Shown here: positions 14,001-23,654 of the stretch, piece after piece
Position numbering within the stretch: position 1 is the stretch's first letter
Layout: each line of letters starts with the position of its first letter
Source of the DNA: Micromonospora violae
GTDB lineage: Bacteria; Actinomycetota; Actinomycetes; Mycobacteriales; Micromonosporaceae
Assembly: GCF_004217135.1 (NCBI RefSeq)
Contig: NZ_SHKK01000001.1
Coordinates: 3,348,001 to 3,412,000, forward strand
Direction: 5' to 3'
DNA length: 64,000 bases
Made by a program: the position numbers and the translations under genes
The notes under the pieces: model-generated
The model's database searches: none
The model's input: the letters and a program-made list of their open reading frames with translations, nothing else
What the model was told of the DNA's origin: nothing

Positions 14001-17000
14001 CCCGGAATAAAGCGAGTCGTACAGCTCACGCCACTCCCCGACCTGCTCTCCCTCGTGCGAATCGCCGACGGCGGCGGGGACGACGTAGCCGACGAGGCGC
14101 TTGTCGCCGGGCGCGTCCTCACGGGCCACCACGACGGCCTGACTCACCCGGGGATGGTGCGCCAGCACCGCTTCGACCTCGGCGGGCTCCACCCGAAACC
14201 CGCGAACCTTCACCTGCTCGTCGACACGACCCACGAACTCCAGCACCCCGCCGCGGATCCACCGCACCACATCGCCCGTGCGATACATCCGCGACCCCGC
14301 CGGCCCGAACGGATCCGCCACGAACCGCTGCGCCGTCAACCCCGCGCGGCCCACGTACCCCCGCGCCAGGCCCACACCGGCCACATACAACTCGCCGGCC
14401 ACGCCGGGCGGCACCAACCCGAGACCCGCGTCCAGCACATACACCCGCATGCCGTCCAACGGCCCGCCGATCGGCACGGCCGAACCCAGCCCGCCCCGCG
14501 GCACCGCATAACGGCACGCGAACGTCGTCGTCTCCGTCGGCCCGTACCCGTTGACCACCACCAGATCGGCGCTGACCGACATGACCCGCTCAACCGCCGC
14601 CGGGGAAACCACGTCCCCACCGGCCCACAGCCGCCGCACACCCGCCAACGCCCCCGCATGACCTGCGGCTACCAAGGCGAACACCGCGGCGCTCAACCAC
14701 AAACCCGTCACCCGCTGCTCGGCGACCAACTCCACGAGCGCCTCGAGCTCGGCGTCACCAGTGGGCGAGACCACCAACGTCCCGCCGTTGAGCAACGGCA
14801 CCCAGAACTCGTACGTCGAGGCGTCGAACAACGGCGAGGAATGGAACAACACCCGTTCGGACGCTTCCACCAGCGACCGGTCCCGCGCCAACGCGACCAC
14901 CGCAGCGTGCGTCACCGCGACGCCCTTGGGCTCGCCGGTCGAACCAGATGTGTACATCACGTAGGCCACGTTGGACGCCGTCACACCGACCGGCGGAGCC
15001 TCATCCGGATACTCCCCGAACCCCCCCGACACCGCCTGCGCATCGAGCACGAAGGCCGGCGCCGCATCAGCCAGCACCCACTGCAACCGATACGCCGGCC
15101 ACTCCACGTCGATCGGCAGATAGGCCCCACCAGCCTTGGCCACAGCCAGCATCGCCACCACCAGGTCGACCGACCGCGGCAACGCCAACCCCACCAGGAC
15201 CTCGGGACCCACCCCCTTCTCCACCAGCCGATGCGCCAGCCTGTTCGCCCGCCGATCCACCTCGGCATACGTCAGCTCCGCCGGCCCCGCCACCACCGCC
15301 ACCGCACCGGGATCCGCAGCGACCCGCTCAGCGAACAACCCCACCAACGTCGCGCCCGCATCCACCGCACAGGCGGCACCGGTTCCGGTAGCCAGCATTC
15401 CGGCACGCTCGTCGTCGGTGAGGAGGTCGACCGCGCCGATGCGCCGGTGCGGCTCGGCCACCATCGCGCGCAGCAGTCGCACCCACCGCATCGTCAGGCG
15501 GACCACCGTCTCCCGGTCGAACAGGTCGGTGGCGTATTCGACAGTGCCGGCGACGCCGCGGCAGGTGCGGTCCGGCGCGTGCGACTCGGTGAGGCTGAAG
15601 AACAGGTCGAACCGGGATGCACCGGCGTTGAGGAACCCTGGGCGCACGTGCAGGCCGTCCAGGTCGAAGGCGGCCGGCGCGACGTTCTGGAGCGCGAACA
15701 TCACCTGGAACAGCGGGTGATGTGCCGCCGAGCGCTGCGGGTTGAGCAGCTCGACCAGGCATTCGAACGGCACATCCTGGTGTGCGTAGGCGGCCAGGCT
15801 GGTGTCGCGTACGCGATCGATGAGCTCCGCGAACGACGGGTCGCCGGCGGTGTTCGCGCGCAGCACCAGCGTGTTGACGAAGAACCCGACCAGCCCGTCC
15901 AGTGCTTGATCGGTCCGGTTGGCGATCGCGCCGCCCAGCGGGATGTCGGTGCCCGCGCCCAGCCGGGTCAGCAGGGCCGCCATCGCGGCTTGCAGCACCA
16001 TGAACACGGTCGCGTCCGAGCGGCGCGCGAGCCTGCTGACGCCCTCGTGCAACTCGGGGTCCAGATCGAAACGCACCTGGTCGCCCCGGTAAGAGTTGAC
16101 CTTCGGCCGGGGCCGGTCGGTGGGCAGGGTCAGCTGCTCGGGCAGGCCGGCCAACTGGTGGGTCCAGTAGGCGACCTGTCGCGCCAGCAGGCTGTCCGGA
16201 TCCTCGGCGCGGCCCAGCAGTTCGCGCTGCCAGAGCGTGTAGTCGGCGTACTGCACACTCAGCGCCGGCCACTGCGGCGCCTCGCCTCGCCGACGGGCAC
16301 GGTACGCGGTCACCAGGTCGTCGGCGAGCGGCCGCATCGACCATCCGTCGCCCGCGATGTGATGCAGGAGGACCAGCAGCACGGCTTCCGTAGCGCCGGT
16401 CGTGAACAGCCACGCCCGCACCGGCAACTCGGCGGCCAGGTTGAAGCTGTATCGAGCCGCCGACGACAGCGCGCCGTCCAGGGCCGTACGGTCCACCTGC
16501 CGCGCCTCCCAGGCCACCTCGACCGCGGCCGGAGCGAGTACCCGCTGGCAGGGCCGCCCGCCCACCTCGGGGAAGACCGTCCGCAGGGCCTCATGTCGCA
16601 TCACCACGTCCCGCAGGGCCGGTCGCATCGCCTCCGGGTCCACCTCACCGGAGAGGCTCAGGGCCAGCGGAATGTTGTACGTCGGCGCCTCGCCCGAGAT
16701 CTTCTGCTGGAACCACAGCCGCTGCTGCGCGAACGACAGCGGTAACGTTTCAGTCTGCGGGCGAGCGCCCAGCGCGAGCCGCACGGGAGCGCCGGCGGCA
16801 CCTGCGATGTAGTCCGCCAGTGCGGACACGGTCGGCGTCGCGAAGACGACCTGGATCGGCAGCTCCACGCCCAGCGCTGCCCGGACCCGGCCGGCCAGGC
16901 TGGTGACCATCAGCGAATGCCCGCCGAGATCGAAGAAGCTGTCGTCCACCCCGACCGCGGAAACGTTGAGGACCTCGGCGAACAGCCCGCACAGCATCTC

Positions 17001-19829
17001 CTCCACGGGCGTACGCGGCGCCTTGTAGTGGCGGGCGGCCGGCGCGTAGTCCGGGGCCGGCAGCCGCACGCGGTCCACCTTGCCGTTGGCCGTCAGCGGC
17101 AACCGGTCCAGCGTCAGCACCGCGGCCGGCACCATGAACGCCGGCAACCGCTCGCCGGCGAACCGTCGCAGTTCCGCGGGCTCGATCGTCCGCCCCGGGG
17201 CGGGAACGACGTAACCGACCAGGCGTTTGTCTCCGGGCTCGTCCGCACGCGCCACCACCACCGCCTGGCCGACCCGGGGATGCTGAGCCAGCACCGCCTC
17301 GACCTCACCCGGTTCCACCCGGAACCCGCGAACCTTCACCTGCTCGTCGACACGGCCCAGGAACTCCAGCGCACCATCGCGACCCCACCGCACCACGTCG
17401 CCGGTGCGGTACATCCGCGACCCCGCCGGCCCCCACGGATCGGCCACGAACCGCTCAGCCGTCAGACCAGCACGGCCCATGTACCCCCGCGCGAGGCCCG
17501 CCCCGGCCACGTACAACTCGCCCGCAACACCCGGCGGCACCATGCCGAGCCCACCATCGAGCACATAGACCCGCATGCCGTCCAACGGTCCGCCGATCGG
17601 CACCGTCGAGCCGAACGCTCCCCGTCCTACCACATACCGGCACGCGAATGTGGTGGTCTCCGTCGGCCCGTAACCGTTGACCACCACCAGATCCGGGTTG
17701 ACCGCCGACACCCGCTCGACCGCCGCCGGCGAGACCACATCCCCACCGGCCCACAACCGCCGCACGCCCGCCAACATCTCGGCCTTCTGCGCCGCCACCA
17801 TCGCGAACACCGCGGCGGTCAACCACAGGCTCGTCACGCGCTGATCGGCGACCACCCGGACCAGGGCTCGTAGATCCGCATCATCGACCGGCGACACGAC
17901 CACCGTGCCGCCACCCAACAACGGCACCCACAACTCGTACGTCGACGCGTCGAACAGCGGCGACGAATGAAACAACACCCGCTCCGACGCCTCCGCCAGG
18001 GACCGGTCCCTGGCCAGCGCCACCACCCCGGCATGCGTCACCGCGACGCCCTTGGGCTCACCCGTCGATCCCGAGGTGTACATCACGTACGCCACGTTGG
18101 ACGCCGTCACCCCGACCGGCGGAGCGGTCTGCGGGAATCCACCGAACTCCCCCGACAGCACCTCGGCATCGATCACCCACGCCGGCGCCGCGTCCGCCAA
18201 CATGGATTGCCGCCGATGAGCCGGCGCATCGAGGTCTATCGGCAGATAGGCCCCACCCGCCTTGACCACGGCGAGCATCGCCACCACGAAATCCACCGAC
18301 CGCGGTAACGCCAGCCCCACCAGGACGTCCGGGCCGACCCCCTTCGCCACCAGCCAGTGCGCCAGCCGATTCGCCCGCACATCCACATCCCGGAACGACA
18401 ACTGGACCGGCCCTGCCACCACCGCCACCGCATCCGGATCCCGCAGCACCCGCGCCCCGAACAAGCCGGGCAACGTCGCATCCGCGTCCACGGCGGCGCC
18501 GGTGCCCCAGGTCAGCAACTGCTCGGCGTCGCCGCCCTGCAGCACGTCCCACTGCCCGACCGGCGCAGCCGGATCAAAGTCCTCCAGCACGCGCAGGAAC
18601 GTCTCGAGATGACCGGCGAGCGCTTCGGTGCTGTAGTGGTCCGGGTTGGCGTCGAAACGGATCCGGGTGCCGTTGCCCTCGGCATGGTCGACGAACACGA
18701 TCGAGAGGTCGTCGGTGTATCCGGTTGTCAGGTTGTGGCCGATTGCCCGGCTGCCGGCGAAGTCGAAGTCGTACTCGAAGGTCATGAAGTTGACGTGCGG
18801 CCCGAGCAGGCGGTGACGCATCCGGACGAGGCCGAGGTCCCGAACGATGTCCTCGCCGCGATAACGCTGATGCCGCCTGGCCTCGCCGATCTCCGCCTCC
18901 ACCGCGGCCATCAGCTCGCGCACGGTCATGTCCGGCCGGGCCGGGATACGCAGCGGCACCCAGTTGGATGCCATCCCCGGCACGGTCCGCATCTCGGGAC
19001 CGGTCTGCCCGACGACGGGCAGCGTCAGCACCACCTCGGGCACCCGGGTCGCCCGGCGGAAGAAGAGGGCCACGGCCGCGGCCAGCAACGACGTGTATCG
19101 CACGCCCACGTCGCCGGCCATCGTGCGCAGGCGCTCCGCGGTCGCCTCGGGCAAGGTCGCGAGCCGGCGCACGGGGCTCTTCAGGACGTCGGAGACATCG
19201 GGGACGAGCCGGGTAGGGGCGGGCTTGTCGGCGAACCGCTCGCGCCAGTACCGCTGGTCGGCCTCGAATTCGGCCGAGGCGCGGTAGGCGGCGTCCGATG
19301 ACACGAGCAGATCGACCGAGCGGAAGCGGGACGGGCCCGGGTCCGCGGCGCCGGCCGTGTAGATCTCGGCAACTCGCCGGGCCAGCAGTGTCCAGCTGCG
19401 ACCGTCCATGACGATGTGGTGATTGCTCAGGTACCAGAAGTGCCGATCGGGCGCCAGCTCGAGCAACGCGTACGAGAACAGGCGATCCTGGGCGAGGTCG
19501 ACCGGCCTGTCCAGGTCCGCACGCATCCATGCCTCGGCGGCCGCGGCTGGGTCGGGCTCGTCGCTGACATCGACGACCGGCAGGGGCCAGTCGCCGACCG
19601 GGTGCGTGTACTGCCACAGTTCACCGCCCTGCTCGAAGAACCGCTGGTGCAGCGCGTCGGTCTCGGACACCGCCCGTCGCAATGCCGCCTCGAAGGCGGG
19701 CACGTCCAAGGGGCCGACGATTTCGAGATATTCGGCGATGTGGTAAAGCGCGCTGCCCGGATGCTGCTGCTGGGCCAGCCAGATCTCACGCTGAGCCGAC
19801 GACACTTTCCTTGCATCCGGACGATTCAT
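2016..19829 (-). CDS. Five-module nonribosomal peptide synthetase (C-A-T, C-A-MT-T, C-A-T, C-A-MT-T, C-A-T)
   Basis: 5937 aa. The ATG at 19829 is preceded by GAGGG; ATGs further upstream lack a Shine-Dalgarno. Domain landmarks are: C1 HHIVMDG at 137-143; A cores YTSGSTG near 584, 1626, 3049, 4087 and 5496; carrier serines in GGHSL at 972, 2397, 3425, 4844 and 5880; N-methyltransferase motifs VLEVGVGSG near 1989 and 4452, inserted late in A2 and A4. My hand-aligned pocket codes are A1 and A2 DAYWWGGTFK (valine type), A3 DAWLTGAVCK (unresolved), A4 DVWHISLVDK (serine type) and A5 DAYFLGVTFK (isoleucine type). C1 resembles EntF-like condensation domains, with [16 protein letters not shown] and a closing [15 protein letters not shown] segment; C2-C5 look like ordinary LCL domains. 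There is no epimerase or thioesterase. The predicted product is starter-Val-NMeVal-X-NMeSer-Ile, passed to the next protein. Confidence 0.96.
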   Translation of the reverse strand: MNRPDARKVSSAQREIWLAQQQHPGSALYHIAEYLEIVGPLDVPAFEAALRRAVSETDALHQRFFEQGGELWQYTHPVGDWPLPVVDVSDEPDPAAAAEAWMRADLDRPVDLAQDRLFSYALLELAPDRHFWYLSNHHIVMDGRSWTLLARRVAEIYTAGAADPGPSRFRSVDLLVSSDAAYRASAEFEADQRYWRERFADKPAPTRLVPDVSDVLKSPVRRLATLPEATAERLRTMAGDVGVRYTSLLAAAVALFFRRATRVPEVVLTLPVVGQTGPEMRTVPGMASNWVPLRIPARPDMTVRELMAAVEAEIGEARRHQRYRGEDIVRDLGLVRMRHRLLGPHVNFMTFEYDFDFAGSRAIGHNLTTGYTDDLSIVFVDHAEGNGTRIRFDANPDHYSTEALAGHLETFLRVLEDFDPAAPVGQWDVLQGGDAEQLLTWGTGAAVDADATLPGLFGARVLRDPDAVAVVAGPVQLSFRDVDVRANRLAHWLVAKGVGPDVLVGLALPRSVDFVVAMLAVVKAGGAYLPIDLDAPAHRRQSMLADAAPAWVIDAEVLSGEFGGFPQTAPPVGVTASNVAYVMYTSGSTGEPKGVAVTHAGVVALARDRSLAEASERVLFHSSPLFDASTYELWVPLLGGGTVVVSPVDDADLRALVRVVADQRVTSLWLTAAVFAMVAAQKAEMLAGVRRLWAGGDVVSPAAVERVSAVNPDLVVVNGYGPTETTTFACRYVVGRGAFGSTVPIGGPLDGMRVYVLDGGLGMVPPGVAGELYVAGAGLARGYMGRAGLTAERFVADPWGPAGSRMYRTGDVVRWGRDGALEFLGRVDEQVKVRGFRVEPGEVEAVLAQHPRVGQAVVVARADEPGDKRLVGYVVPAPGRTIEPAELRRFAGERLPAFMVPAAVLTLDRLPLTANGKVDRVRLPAPDYAPAARHYKAPRTPVEEMLCGLFAEVLNVSAVGVDDSFFDLGGHSLMVTSLAGRVRAALGVELPIQVVFATPTVSALADYIAGAAGAPVRLALGARPQTETLPLSFAQQRLWFQQKISGEAPTYNIPLALSLSGEVDPEAMRPALRDVVMRHEALRTVFPEVGGRPCQRVLAPAAVEVAWEARQVDRTALDGALSSAARYSFNLAAELPVRAWLFTTGATEAVLLVLLHHIAGDGWSMRPLADDLVTAYRARRRGEAPQWPALSVQYADYTLWQRELLGRAEDPDSLLARQVAYWTHQLAGLPEQLTLPTDRPRPKVNSYRGDQVRFDLDPELHEGVSRLARRSDATVFMVLQAAMAALLTRLGAGTDIPLGGAIANRTDQALDGLVGFFVNTLVLRANTAGDPSFAELIDRVRDTSLAAYAHQDVPFECLVELLNPQRSAAHHPLFQVMFALQNVAPAAFDLDGLHVRPGFLNAGASRFDLFFSLTESHAPDRTCRGVAGTVEYATDLFDRETVVRLTMRWVRLLRAMVAEPHRRIGAVDLLTDDERAGMLATGTGAACAVDAGATLVGLFAERVAADPGAVAVVAGPAELTYAEVDRRANRLAHRLVEKGVGPEVLVGLALPRSVDLVVAMLAVAKAGGAYLPIDVEWPAYRLQWVLADAAPAFVLDAQAVSGGFGEYPDEAPPVGVTASNVAYVMYTSGSTGEPKGVAVTHAAVVALARDRSLVEASERVLFHSSPLFDASTYEFWVPLLNGGTLVVSPTGDAELEALVELVAEQRVTGLWLSAAVFALVAAGHAGALAGVRRLWAGGDVVSPAAVERVMSVSADLVVVNGYGPTETTTFACRYAVPRGGLGSAVPIGGPLDGMRVYVLDAGLGLVPPGVAGELYVAGVGLARGYVGRAGLTAQRFVADPFGPAGSRMYRTGDVVRWIRGGVLEFVGRVDEQVKVRGFRVEPAEVEAVLAHHPRVSQAVVVAREDAPGDKRLVGYVVPAAVGDSHEGEQVGEWRELYDSLYSGSDGVAFGENFVGWNSTYTGLPIPLDEMREWRDATVERILAFGPRRVLEVGVGSGLLLAKIAPRCEAYWGTDFSAVVVEDLAGQVERSGLSSRVRLRCQSADDMSGLPVGFFDTVVLNSVVQYFPDGAYLARVLTRLVDLLAPGGRLVVGDVRHPGSLRLLGAVVERAARPDAPPSVVRAAVEHAVLVEKELVVDPEFFDVLAAGNDVIAGVDTRLKAGRSHNELTRYRYEAVLHKRPADLTVLDSVRTVRWGHDIDDLADLRIDAPVRVTGVPNARMAADVAVARALSAAGPVGERAALDPQQVAEWAAERGWDTVVTWSPGSVECFDAVVLPTPAAAPVAGGFVGTGDGRRKLVNDPAVSREVGELSGVLRAHVRERLPEYMVPAAVMVVNRLPFTANGKLDRAALPAPEYAVMTGRAPRTVHEEVLCGLFAEVLGLPAVGVADSFFDLGGHSLLATRLVSRIRTVLGVELPIRAVFAAPTVSGLAGQLAAGTARARPALRPRPRPETVPLSFAQQRLWFLYRLEGRSATYNIPFALRLSGPVDLGALRQALTDVVARHEVLRTIFPDDAGTPSQKVLGLGEADVAWRVEHVDERALDESLSAAVRYGFDLAVEPPVRGRVFVTRPGECVLLVLLHHIACDGWSMGPLAHDLMTAYRARHRGDEPEFTPLPVQYADYTFWQRDLLGSSDDPDSVFARQVGYWTERLAGLPEQLSLPHDRPRPRVASYRGADLEFDLDASLHQQVTDVARRSGATVFMVLQAALAALLTRLGAGEDIPLGSGIAGRTDEALDELVGFFVNTMVLRTDTSGDPTFADLLAQVRETGLAAYANQDVSFEYLVELLNPQRSPAHHPLFQIALVLQNTPATAFELPGARVSTYPVSTGVSRLDLAISVAERRDRIGQPDGIAGTVEYSTDLFDRETVEILMSRWKRLLRSAVADPGRRLSRLDLLSSDEHARLLADGTGEILGATPATLTDMFAAHAARTPDAVAVVAGAREFRYGEVDSWANRVAHWLIEQGVRPERLVGLAMPRSVELVVAVLAIGKAGGAVLPIDPEYPAERVAFMLSDAAPVLVLDAEALAGPFAEFPATAPPVRVTPSHTAYVMYTSGSTGTPKGVAVTHAGVSGLAATLAERCGADAGSRVLQLSSLAFDAMVWEFVLAFSSGAALVVPPPGRLVGEQLGHALSEVTHALVVPSVLATVPEGLGERLRGLTVGGEACPPELAARWAPGRRMVNAYGPTEVTVCATVSDAVVGTATPLGRPVHNARVYVLDAELGLAPPGVTGELYVAGSGLARGYLGRAGLTAERFVADPWGPAGSRMYRTGDLARWVRDGRLEFAGRADEQVKIRGLRVEPGEIEAALATHPHVERAVVVVREDQPGDQRLVAYVVPTVDEPEDLRDFASRRLPEHMVPAAVVLLDRLPTTASGKLDRAALPAPDYAKPAAGRLPRTPREQVLCGLFAEVLQVPNVGIDDSFFDLGGHSLLATRLTSRVRSVLGVELPIRLVFEAPTVAGLARHLDGAGSAPPRPATRRRPGLPPLSYAQRRLWFLHKLEGPSATYNIPLALRLSGDVDVAALRLALHDVVARHEALRTVFPEVDGQPFQRVVGTGDIELGWEVRRVTHDGLRPALSQAARYAFDLAAELPIRAWLFAADTGERVLLVLLHHIAGDGWSMDPLSRDLMTAYSGRRQGRAPEWPQLPAQYVDYALWQQDVLGDQHDPDSVLARQVGYWSGQLAGLPDEVTLPADRPRPPTASYQGEHLFVPLDADFYPTITALARRLGATVFMVLHAGLAALLTRLGAGTDIPVGSPIAGRSDEALDDLVGFFVNTLVLRTDTSGDPTAADLVGRVRETSLAAYAHQDIPFEYLVELLNPRRSAGHHPLFQVMLALQNGPEADFSIPELEARLEAVETGTSRFDLWLSLVKNPDAEGVGVLVEYSTDLFDRDTVQDFVSRWVRLLRSMAADPDLRIGRIDLLTEGERARLVADGTGPARELPSATLPGLFAVQAERTPDAVALVAGRTRLTYRQLVERADRLARLLAGHGVGPERLVALLLPRSVDLVVAILATVRAGGAYVPIDPDYPAQQIAFMLGDARPAVVLATTGTARTLPAGTTPILLDGADDAETAGPTAGPVEPDPGNAAYMIYTSGSTGRPKGVLVSHRAIVNRLLWMRDEYGFRTDDRFLQKTSAGFDVSVWEFFLPLISGATLVLAEPGGHRDPSYLAETIKAERITTVHFVPSMLRAFVDEPAAAECTHLRRVICSGEALTEDLRSRFHAVLDVELHNLYGPTEAAVDVTSWACPPVAGAREIPIGRPIDNIRVYVLDGALTMVPRGVTGELYVAGVGLARGYLGRAALTAERFVADPWGPAGSRMYRTGDVVRWGRDGALEFVGRADEQVKIRGFRVEPGEIEAVLAQHPRVSRAVVVARESEAGDKRLVGYVVPTALSGGEAEQITEWRELYDSVYSGSAGAFGEDFVGWNSVYTGSPIPLEEMREWRDSAVERVLAFQPRRVLEVGVGSGLLLSGIAPECESYWGTDLSSVVVEGLAEQVRKAGLESRVALRCQPADDFSGLPEGFFDTVVLNSVVQYFPDGDYLTRVLTRCLELLVPGGRVVVGDVRHPGSLRPIQTEIQRAQRPDAPPSTITAAVERAVLAERELVVDPEWFTRWADGRAGVDVRLKAGAAHNELTRYRYEVVLHKQRADLLAVDDVPRAVWGRDVGALDELDPAGPKRVVGIPNARVVGETAGVDPEALRSWCRRSGCTALVTWSPETIDSFDAVVLPSAGDGRAFTGVYLPSGVAGRQLVNNPAAARAAGGLVTSLRRFAGERLPEFMVPSAIVSLDRLPSTVSGKLDRAALPVPDYGVGGAGRAPRTPQEEVLCGLFAELLGLPAIGIDDSFFDLGGHSLLATRLVSRIRTVLGTELPIRAVFAAPTVAGLARLLHGGTAQARPPLRARPRPTVLPLSFAQQRLWFLHQYQGSSGTYNIPLALRLSGEVDVEVLRLALLDVVERHEALRTVFPDTDGEPYQQVVAPDAVQVGWEIRDVDRDGLSAALSAAAGHGFDLARELPVRGWVFRTDRTECVLLVLLHHIAGDGWSMGPLAEDLLTAYRARRAGDAPPWRQLPVQYADYTLWQREVLGDEDDAGSVFARQVRYWTEQLRDLPDQLTLPVDRARPPVASHRGEHREIHLDADLHRRIAALAQRSGSTVYMVLQAGLAALLTRLGGGTDIPVGSPIAGRHDEALDHLVGFFVNTLVLRTDTSGDPSFSELLGRVRETNLAAYAHQDVPFEYLVGLVNPRRSAAHHPLFQVALVLQNVPTPEFRLPGLKVDGEPVAMDVSRMDLAFSLSERLDRTGRPDGIAGVLEYSTDMFDRATVDDLVARWARLLRAATIEPGRRISRIDLLTAQERARLLAAGTGAIQKAPRTTVQELFAAQVAWTPRAAAVVSDGTSLSYRELDVRANRMAHWLIERGAGPERLVGLVLPRSVDLVAMTLAVVKAGAAYLPIDPGQPAERIAFLLADAAPAVVVEAGDLAGDFSRYPDTAPAVRVQPPGAAYVMYTSGSTGGPKGVTVCHADVVGLVRSELFATGHQRVLFRSPVMFDASTYELWAPLTSGGTVVVAPPGELDAAELARVIRAGVSALFLTTALFNLMVEEHVDCFAGVSTVLTGGELVSPAAMRRMRERNPRTSLVHVYGPTETTTFATQFPVDAPDGRTVPIGVPMEDVRAYVLDGRLELAPPGVAAELYIAGTGVARGYVSRPGLTAERFVADPWGPPGSRMYRTGDVVRWNRDGKIEFVGRVDHQVKIRGHRVEPGEVEAVLTRHPGVAQASVIAREDRPGDRRLVAYVVPAGDGEPPGDLRDFAADRLPGYLVPAAVVLLDRLPLTANGKVDRAELPAPDYARPHTHRAPRTPAEQLLCGLFTEVLGVRTVGVDDSFFDLGGHSLLATRLISRIRSVFEVDLPVQAIFEAPTVAGLARRTEELPASRRPRLRRMSRGEGSR

Positions 19830-20619
19830 CAGCACACCCTCGCGCAAAGTCATGTATTCGGCGCAGGCCAATAGGCAGCTGATATCGAGCAGGCGCCGAC
19901 GCCATCACAAAATGCGGCAATCCATTCTCGCGGTTGCTTGCAGTGCAAGATCCTCTACGGCGAGAGGCGCGGATCCCCGTGATCCTCATCGATACGTATA
20001 CATCGACGGTGGAGCAAGCCGACTCTAACTCGAACGGGCGAAGCGGGGCAAGATCCTGGAAAAATGTCTGTTTTGTCAGTTAGGTCGGGCTCTCACCTCC
20101 CGTCTGAGGCATTGCCGTAAAGGCCGCGCCAGCGGCGTAGAGCGAATGACCGACGGCCTTAATCACAGCCCGTATTATTTGCACCGTCCCGGCCGCGCCC
20201 GCCGCGCTCGAATCGCCGAAAGATAGCAGGCAGCCCCGGATGTCCGCGCAATCCGATCATCAACTACTCGTAGTAAGGTCCTGATCGATACTTGCCCCTA
20301 CCGCAAAGAGCGTGCGATTATGACTCCGATCGATGAGAGATCATCTCGCCATACTCGCTTCAACAAGTCGGGGGACATATGAGTGCGGCATTCGAATATC
20401 GCTGTCCGGCTGGGCACTGTCGTCACGATAGGCAGCGGATCCCCCCGCAGCGATGACCAGGCACGAAAGGACCGCCTCCCGATCACTTCGGCCGGCCCGC
20501 CGGTGCGTGATCGCCGTGAGGGATCGCATCGATGTCGACCGCCCCGCCACGTCGCCGTCCCGGCGGCCCGCGCGCTGTCATGCGCCGGACGTGCGCACAC
20601 CAATCCAGGGAGGCGCCGG
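19830..20619. promoter_or_regulatory. Divergent intergenic region between the synthetase and the precursor cassette
   Basis: About 790 bases without a convincing gene, clearly less GC-rich than the flanking genes. It must hold the promoters of both divergent transcription units. I see one perfect short palindrome (listed separately) and a TACGTATAC-type patch near 19994, but no clear -35/-10 pair. A short reading frame runs into the radical SAM gene from the left but lacks family resemblance and a ribosome site, so I do not call it. No regulator gene lies between the two units. Confidence 0.6.
19937..19949. promoter_or_regulatory. Perfect palindrome CTTGCAGTGCAAG, possible operator
   Basis: Two 6-base arms (CTTGCA and TGCAAG) around a single G, about 110 bases upstream of the giant synthetase start. 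The size and symmetry suit a dimeric repressor or activator. This is pattern recognition only; no cognate regulator is encoded in the window. Confidence 0.25.
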
Positions 20620-22512
20620 ATGAAGCGCGTCGGCTTCGTCGAGCTGTCAGTCTTCGAACGCATCACACCGCTGGTCTCCGGCTACCTCCAGTCATACGCG
20701 ATGACGAGACCGGCGGTCGCGGGCGCCTACGAGTTCAGCGTCTACAGCACGAGCATCAAGACCCCATGGGAGGCGGTCGTCCACGAGGTGCTACGGCTGG
20801 AGGCCGACGTCTACGCGTTCAGCTGCTACGTCTGGAACATGGGCCTGGTCAACGAGGTCCGGCGGGCGGTTCGCGCGGCACGGCCCGGCGTGCACATCAT
20901 CCTCGGCGGACCGCAGGTTATGCGGCAGGCCGCCAGATACCTCGAACCCGGCGACGAGCGCACGGTGGTGTGCAACGGCGAGGGCGAGCAGGCCTTCGCG
21001 GACTACCTCACGGCGCTCGCGCAGGGCCAGCCGTCCCTCGCCGACATCGCCGGCCTCAGCTTCCGCCGCAATGCGGAGCTCGTCACCACGGCCGACCGGC
21101 CACGCCTGGCGGATCTCAACCTGATCCCGTCGCCCTACCTCAGCGGCATCATCGAGCCCGAGTACAGCGTCGCGATCATGGAGACCAACCGGGGCTGCCC
21201 GTACCACTGCGGCTTCTGTTTCTGGGGGGCGGCCACGAACGACCGGGTGTACCGGTTCGACGAGGACCGCATCCGGGCGGAGCTGACCTGGCTGTCGGAC
21301 AACGACGTCATGTTCCTCTACATCGCCGACGCGAACTGGGGCATGCTCTCCCGCGACATCGACTTCACGAAACACCTCGCCGCTGAGGCACGCCGGACCG
21401 GGCTGCCGAGTGTCGTCTACTTCTCGGCGGCGAAGAACAAGCCGCACGCCGTCACCGCCATCACGGAAGTCCTTCAGGACGCCGGCCTGATCGCCACCCA
21501 GCCAGTGTCCCTGCAAACCCTGGAACCCGCGTCGCTGCGGACGATCGCGCGGTCCAACATCAAGCTCGCCGCCTTCACCGAGTTGCAGGACGATCTCGCC
21601 GCCCGGGGCATCAGTTCGTTCATTGAACTGATCTGGCCCCTGCCCGGCGAGACACTTACGTCCTTCAAGGCGGGAATCAACGACCTGTGCATCCGGCACG
21701 CGCAGACGATCATCGCGTATTCCCACCTGTTGCTGCACAATACACCGATCTATCAGAGGCGTGCGGAACTGGGGCTCGCCACCCGCCGGGCAGCCGCGGA
21801 CGTGGCGGAGGCCGAGATCGTCGTGGCGACCGCCGATGTCAGCGTCGACGAATTCGTCGAGGGCATGTGGTTCTTCTACGCGCTGCACGCGCTGCACAAC
21901 ACACGCTCTCTCGCCGGCACTCTGCGGTACCTGGCGGAGCGCGACGGTGACGCCTACGCCCGGACCTTCTCCGACTTCGCGGATTTCTGGCGGAAGGAAT
22001 GCGCGGACGACGATCCGATCGTCGATTTCACCCGGCGCTCCATCGACGAGGCCCGGTACTACGACATCGGCAACTACGGCGAACTGATCCACCATGTGCT
22101 GCACGAACACCGCGCACTGTTCGACCGCACGCTGCAACAGTTCTCCTGCCGGCAGGAGTGGTGGACGGACGAGACGGCCCGCACGTTGTTCGAGCTTGAC
22201 CTGCTCAACCGGCCGTACATCTACAGCAACACGCCGAGGGATTTCTTCGGCTACCCGTTTACCACGGTCGACGCGCTCACGACGGCACGAGGATACGTCG
22301 TGCGCCTGCGTCAGCCGCCCGGTCCGGAACTGCTGCGCCATCTGCGGATCGCCGACGATGCCGACCTGGGATCCGAGATCCTGGTCGACCACCGCCGCCG
22401 GCAGTTCGCGCACATGGCCGACCAGCCGATGGAACACAACGCCAACTACTGCCACGGGATGATTGAGAAAGTCGAGAACATTCTGCCGACCTGGCGCCGT
22501 CCCGCCGCGTGA
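20620..22512 (+). CDS. Cobalamin-binding-type radical SAM enzyme, putative C-methyltransferase for peptide precursor
   Basis: 630 aa. The ATG follows AGGGAGG with a 6-base spacer. The N-terminal ~150 residues have a B12-binding-like alpha/beta fold (FSCYVWNMGLVNEVRRAV, then IILGGPQV and CNGEGEQAF), without the DxHxxG motif of lower-ligand B12 proteins. The radical SAM core follows, with the 4Fe-4S motif GCPYHCGFC (C193, C197, C200) and a downstream ELIWPLPGET segment. The C-terminus resembles the DUF4080-type extension of anaerobic B12 radical SAM proteins. Family knowledge: such enzymes methylate unactivated carbons or do other radical rearrangements. It leads a four-gene unit with an aminotransferase, A-T didomain and thioesterase, so its substrate is probably a branched-chain amino acid, its keto acid, or the carrier-bound form. 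The substrate is inference; the fold call is firm. Confidence 0.88.
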   Translation: MKRVGFVELSVFERITPLVSGYLQSYAMTRPAVAGAYEFSVYSTSIKTPWEAVVHEVLRLEADVYAFSCYVWNMGLVNEVRRAVRAARPGVHIILGGPQVMRQAARYLEPGDERTVVCNGEGEQAFADYLTALAQGQPSLADIAGLSFRRNAELVTTADRPRLADLNLIPSPYLSGIIEPEYSVAIMETNRGCPYHCGFCFWGAATNDRVYRFDEDRIRAELTWLSDNDVMFLYIADANWGMLSRDIDFTKHLAAEARRTGLPSVVYFSAAKNKPHAVTAITEVLQDAGLIATQPVSLQTLEPASLRTIARSNIKLAAFTELQDDLAARGISSFIELIWPLPGETLTSFKAGINDLCIRHAQTIIAYSHLLLHNTPIYQRRAELGLATRRAAADVAEAEIVVATADVSVDEFVEGMWFFYALHALHNTRSLAGTLRYLAERDGDAYARTFSDFADFWRKECADDDPIVDFTRRSIDEARYYDIGNYGELIHHVLHEHRALFDRTLQQFSCRQEWWTDETARTLFELDLLNRPYIYSNTPRDFFGYPFTTVDALTTARGYVVRLRQPPGPELLRHLRIADDADLGSEILVDHRRRQFAHMADQPMEHNANYCHGMIEKVENILPTWRRPAA

Positions 22513-22532
22513 GCCCGACCGGAGGAGGTCAC

Positions 22533-23654
22533 ATGAACGTACTCGAGGCGGCGGACATCGAAGCCCTGACCGACCACGATACGTACGCGCTCGTGCCGCG
22601 GACACAGGGCGATACCGCGTTCGGGCGGACGTTCACCGACACCGTGTTCTCGATGCACTGGTCACCCGGGCGGAAGTGGCACGACGCCCAGCTGTCCAGG
22701 CTGGGGCCGCGGCCCATGCACCCCGGGACGGTGGCCCTGCACTACGGGCAAGTGGTCTTCGAAGGATTGAAGGCGTACCGCCTCGCAGACGGCCGGGTCG
22801 GCGTGTTCCGCGTGGACGCGCACGCGCAGCGTTTCTGCCGGTCCGCCGAGCGAATCGGGATGCCGCCGGTCCCCACCGAGCTGTTCTGCGCCGCCGTTCG
22901 CCGGCTCGTCCGAGCCGACGAGCGACGGGTGCCCGACGACGAGCGCCTGAGCCTGTATCTGCGGCCGCTGCTGTTCGCGCGGGACGAGTCGCTGGCGCTG
23001 CGACCGGCGGACGAGTACGAGTTCCTGGTCATGGCGTTCGTCACGGAGGACTTCTTCGGCACCGTCCGGCGCGCCGTCACGGTATGGATCGACGAGCAGT
23101 ACTCCCGTGCCGCCCCGCGAGGCACCGGCGCGGTGAAGTACGCCGGAAACTATGCCGCGGCCTATCAGGCCGATCGCGCGGCCGCCGAGAACGGCTGCGA
23201 TCAGGTCGTGTGGCTCGACGCGGTCGAGCGGCGCTGGGTCGAGGAGCTGGGCGCCATGAACATCTTCTTCGTTCGCGGTACGGGGTCCCGAGCCCGCATC
23301 GTGACCCCGCCGCTGACCGGGACGATCCTGCCGGGCATCACCCGCGACTGCGTTCTGACCCTCGGGACCCGGCTGGGGTACGTCGTGGAGGAGGCGCCCG
23401 TGTCCGTCGAGGAGTGGACGTCGTGCTGCCGGAGTGGCGAGATCACCGAGACCTTCGCCACCGGCACCGCCGCCGGCGTATGCCCGGTGGGTGAGATCCG
23501 GTCGTCGCGGGGCGCGGTCACCGTCGGCGACGGCCAGGGCGGTCCCGTCGCGGCCGCCCTGGCTGAGCAACTACGCCGATACCAGCGTGGACTCGCCGAC
23601 GACCTGCCATGGGTCTCGGTCGTGCCGCGCTCGCTGGGCGGGCGAGCGGCATGA
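22533..23654 (+). CDS. Branched-chain amino acid aminotransferase (class IV PLP enzyme)
   Basis: 373 aa, the usual length for IlvE-type enzymes. The ATG follows GGAGGAGG. Family signatures are HYGQVVFEGLKAYR near residue 70, the PLP lysine in GAVKYAGNYAA (K202), and EELGAMNIFF plus ITETFATGTAAGV in the C-terminal half. These enzymes move the amino group between Leu/Ile/Val-type amino acids and glutamate. It lies 20 bases after the radical SAM gene and overlaps the next gene by ATGA. That position suggests a pathway-specific enzyme making or reclaiming a modified branched amino acid rather than the housekeeping copy. It may act after C-methylation of a keto acid, but order of steps cannot be read from sequence. 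Confidence 0.93.
   Translation: MNVLEAADIEALTDHDTYALVPRTQGDTAFGRTFTDTVFSMHWSPGRKWHDAQLSRLGPRPMHPGTVALHYGQVVFEGLKAYRLADGRVGVFRVDAHAQRFCRSAERIGMPPVPTELFCAAVRRLVRADERRVPDDERLSLYLRPLLFARDESLALRPADEYEFLVMAFVTEDFFGTVRRAVTVWIDEQYSRAAPRGTGAVKYAGNYAAAYQADRAAAENGCDQVVWLDAVERRWVEELGAMNIFFVRGTGSRARIVTPPLTGTILPGITRDCVLTLGTRLGYVVEEAPVSVEEWTSCCRSGEITETFATGTAAGVCPVGEIRSSRGAVTVGDGQGGPVAAALAEQLRRYQRGLADDLPWVSVVPRSLGGRAA

Noticed and set aside
20298..20666. Minus-strand 122-codon frame in the divergent promoter region
   Set aside because: It overlaps the start of the radical SAM gene, has no ribosome site and no recognisable family.
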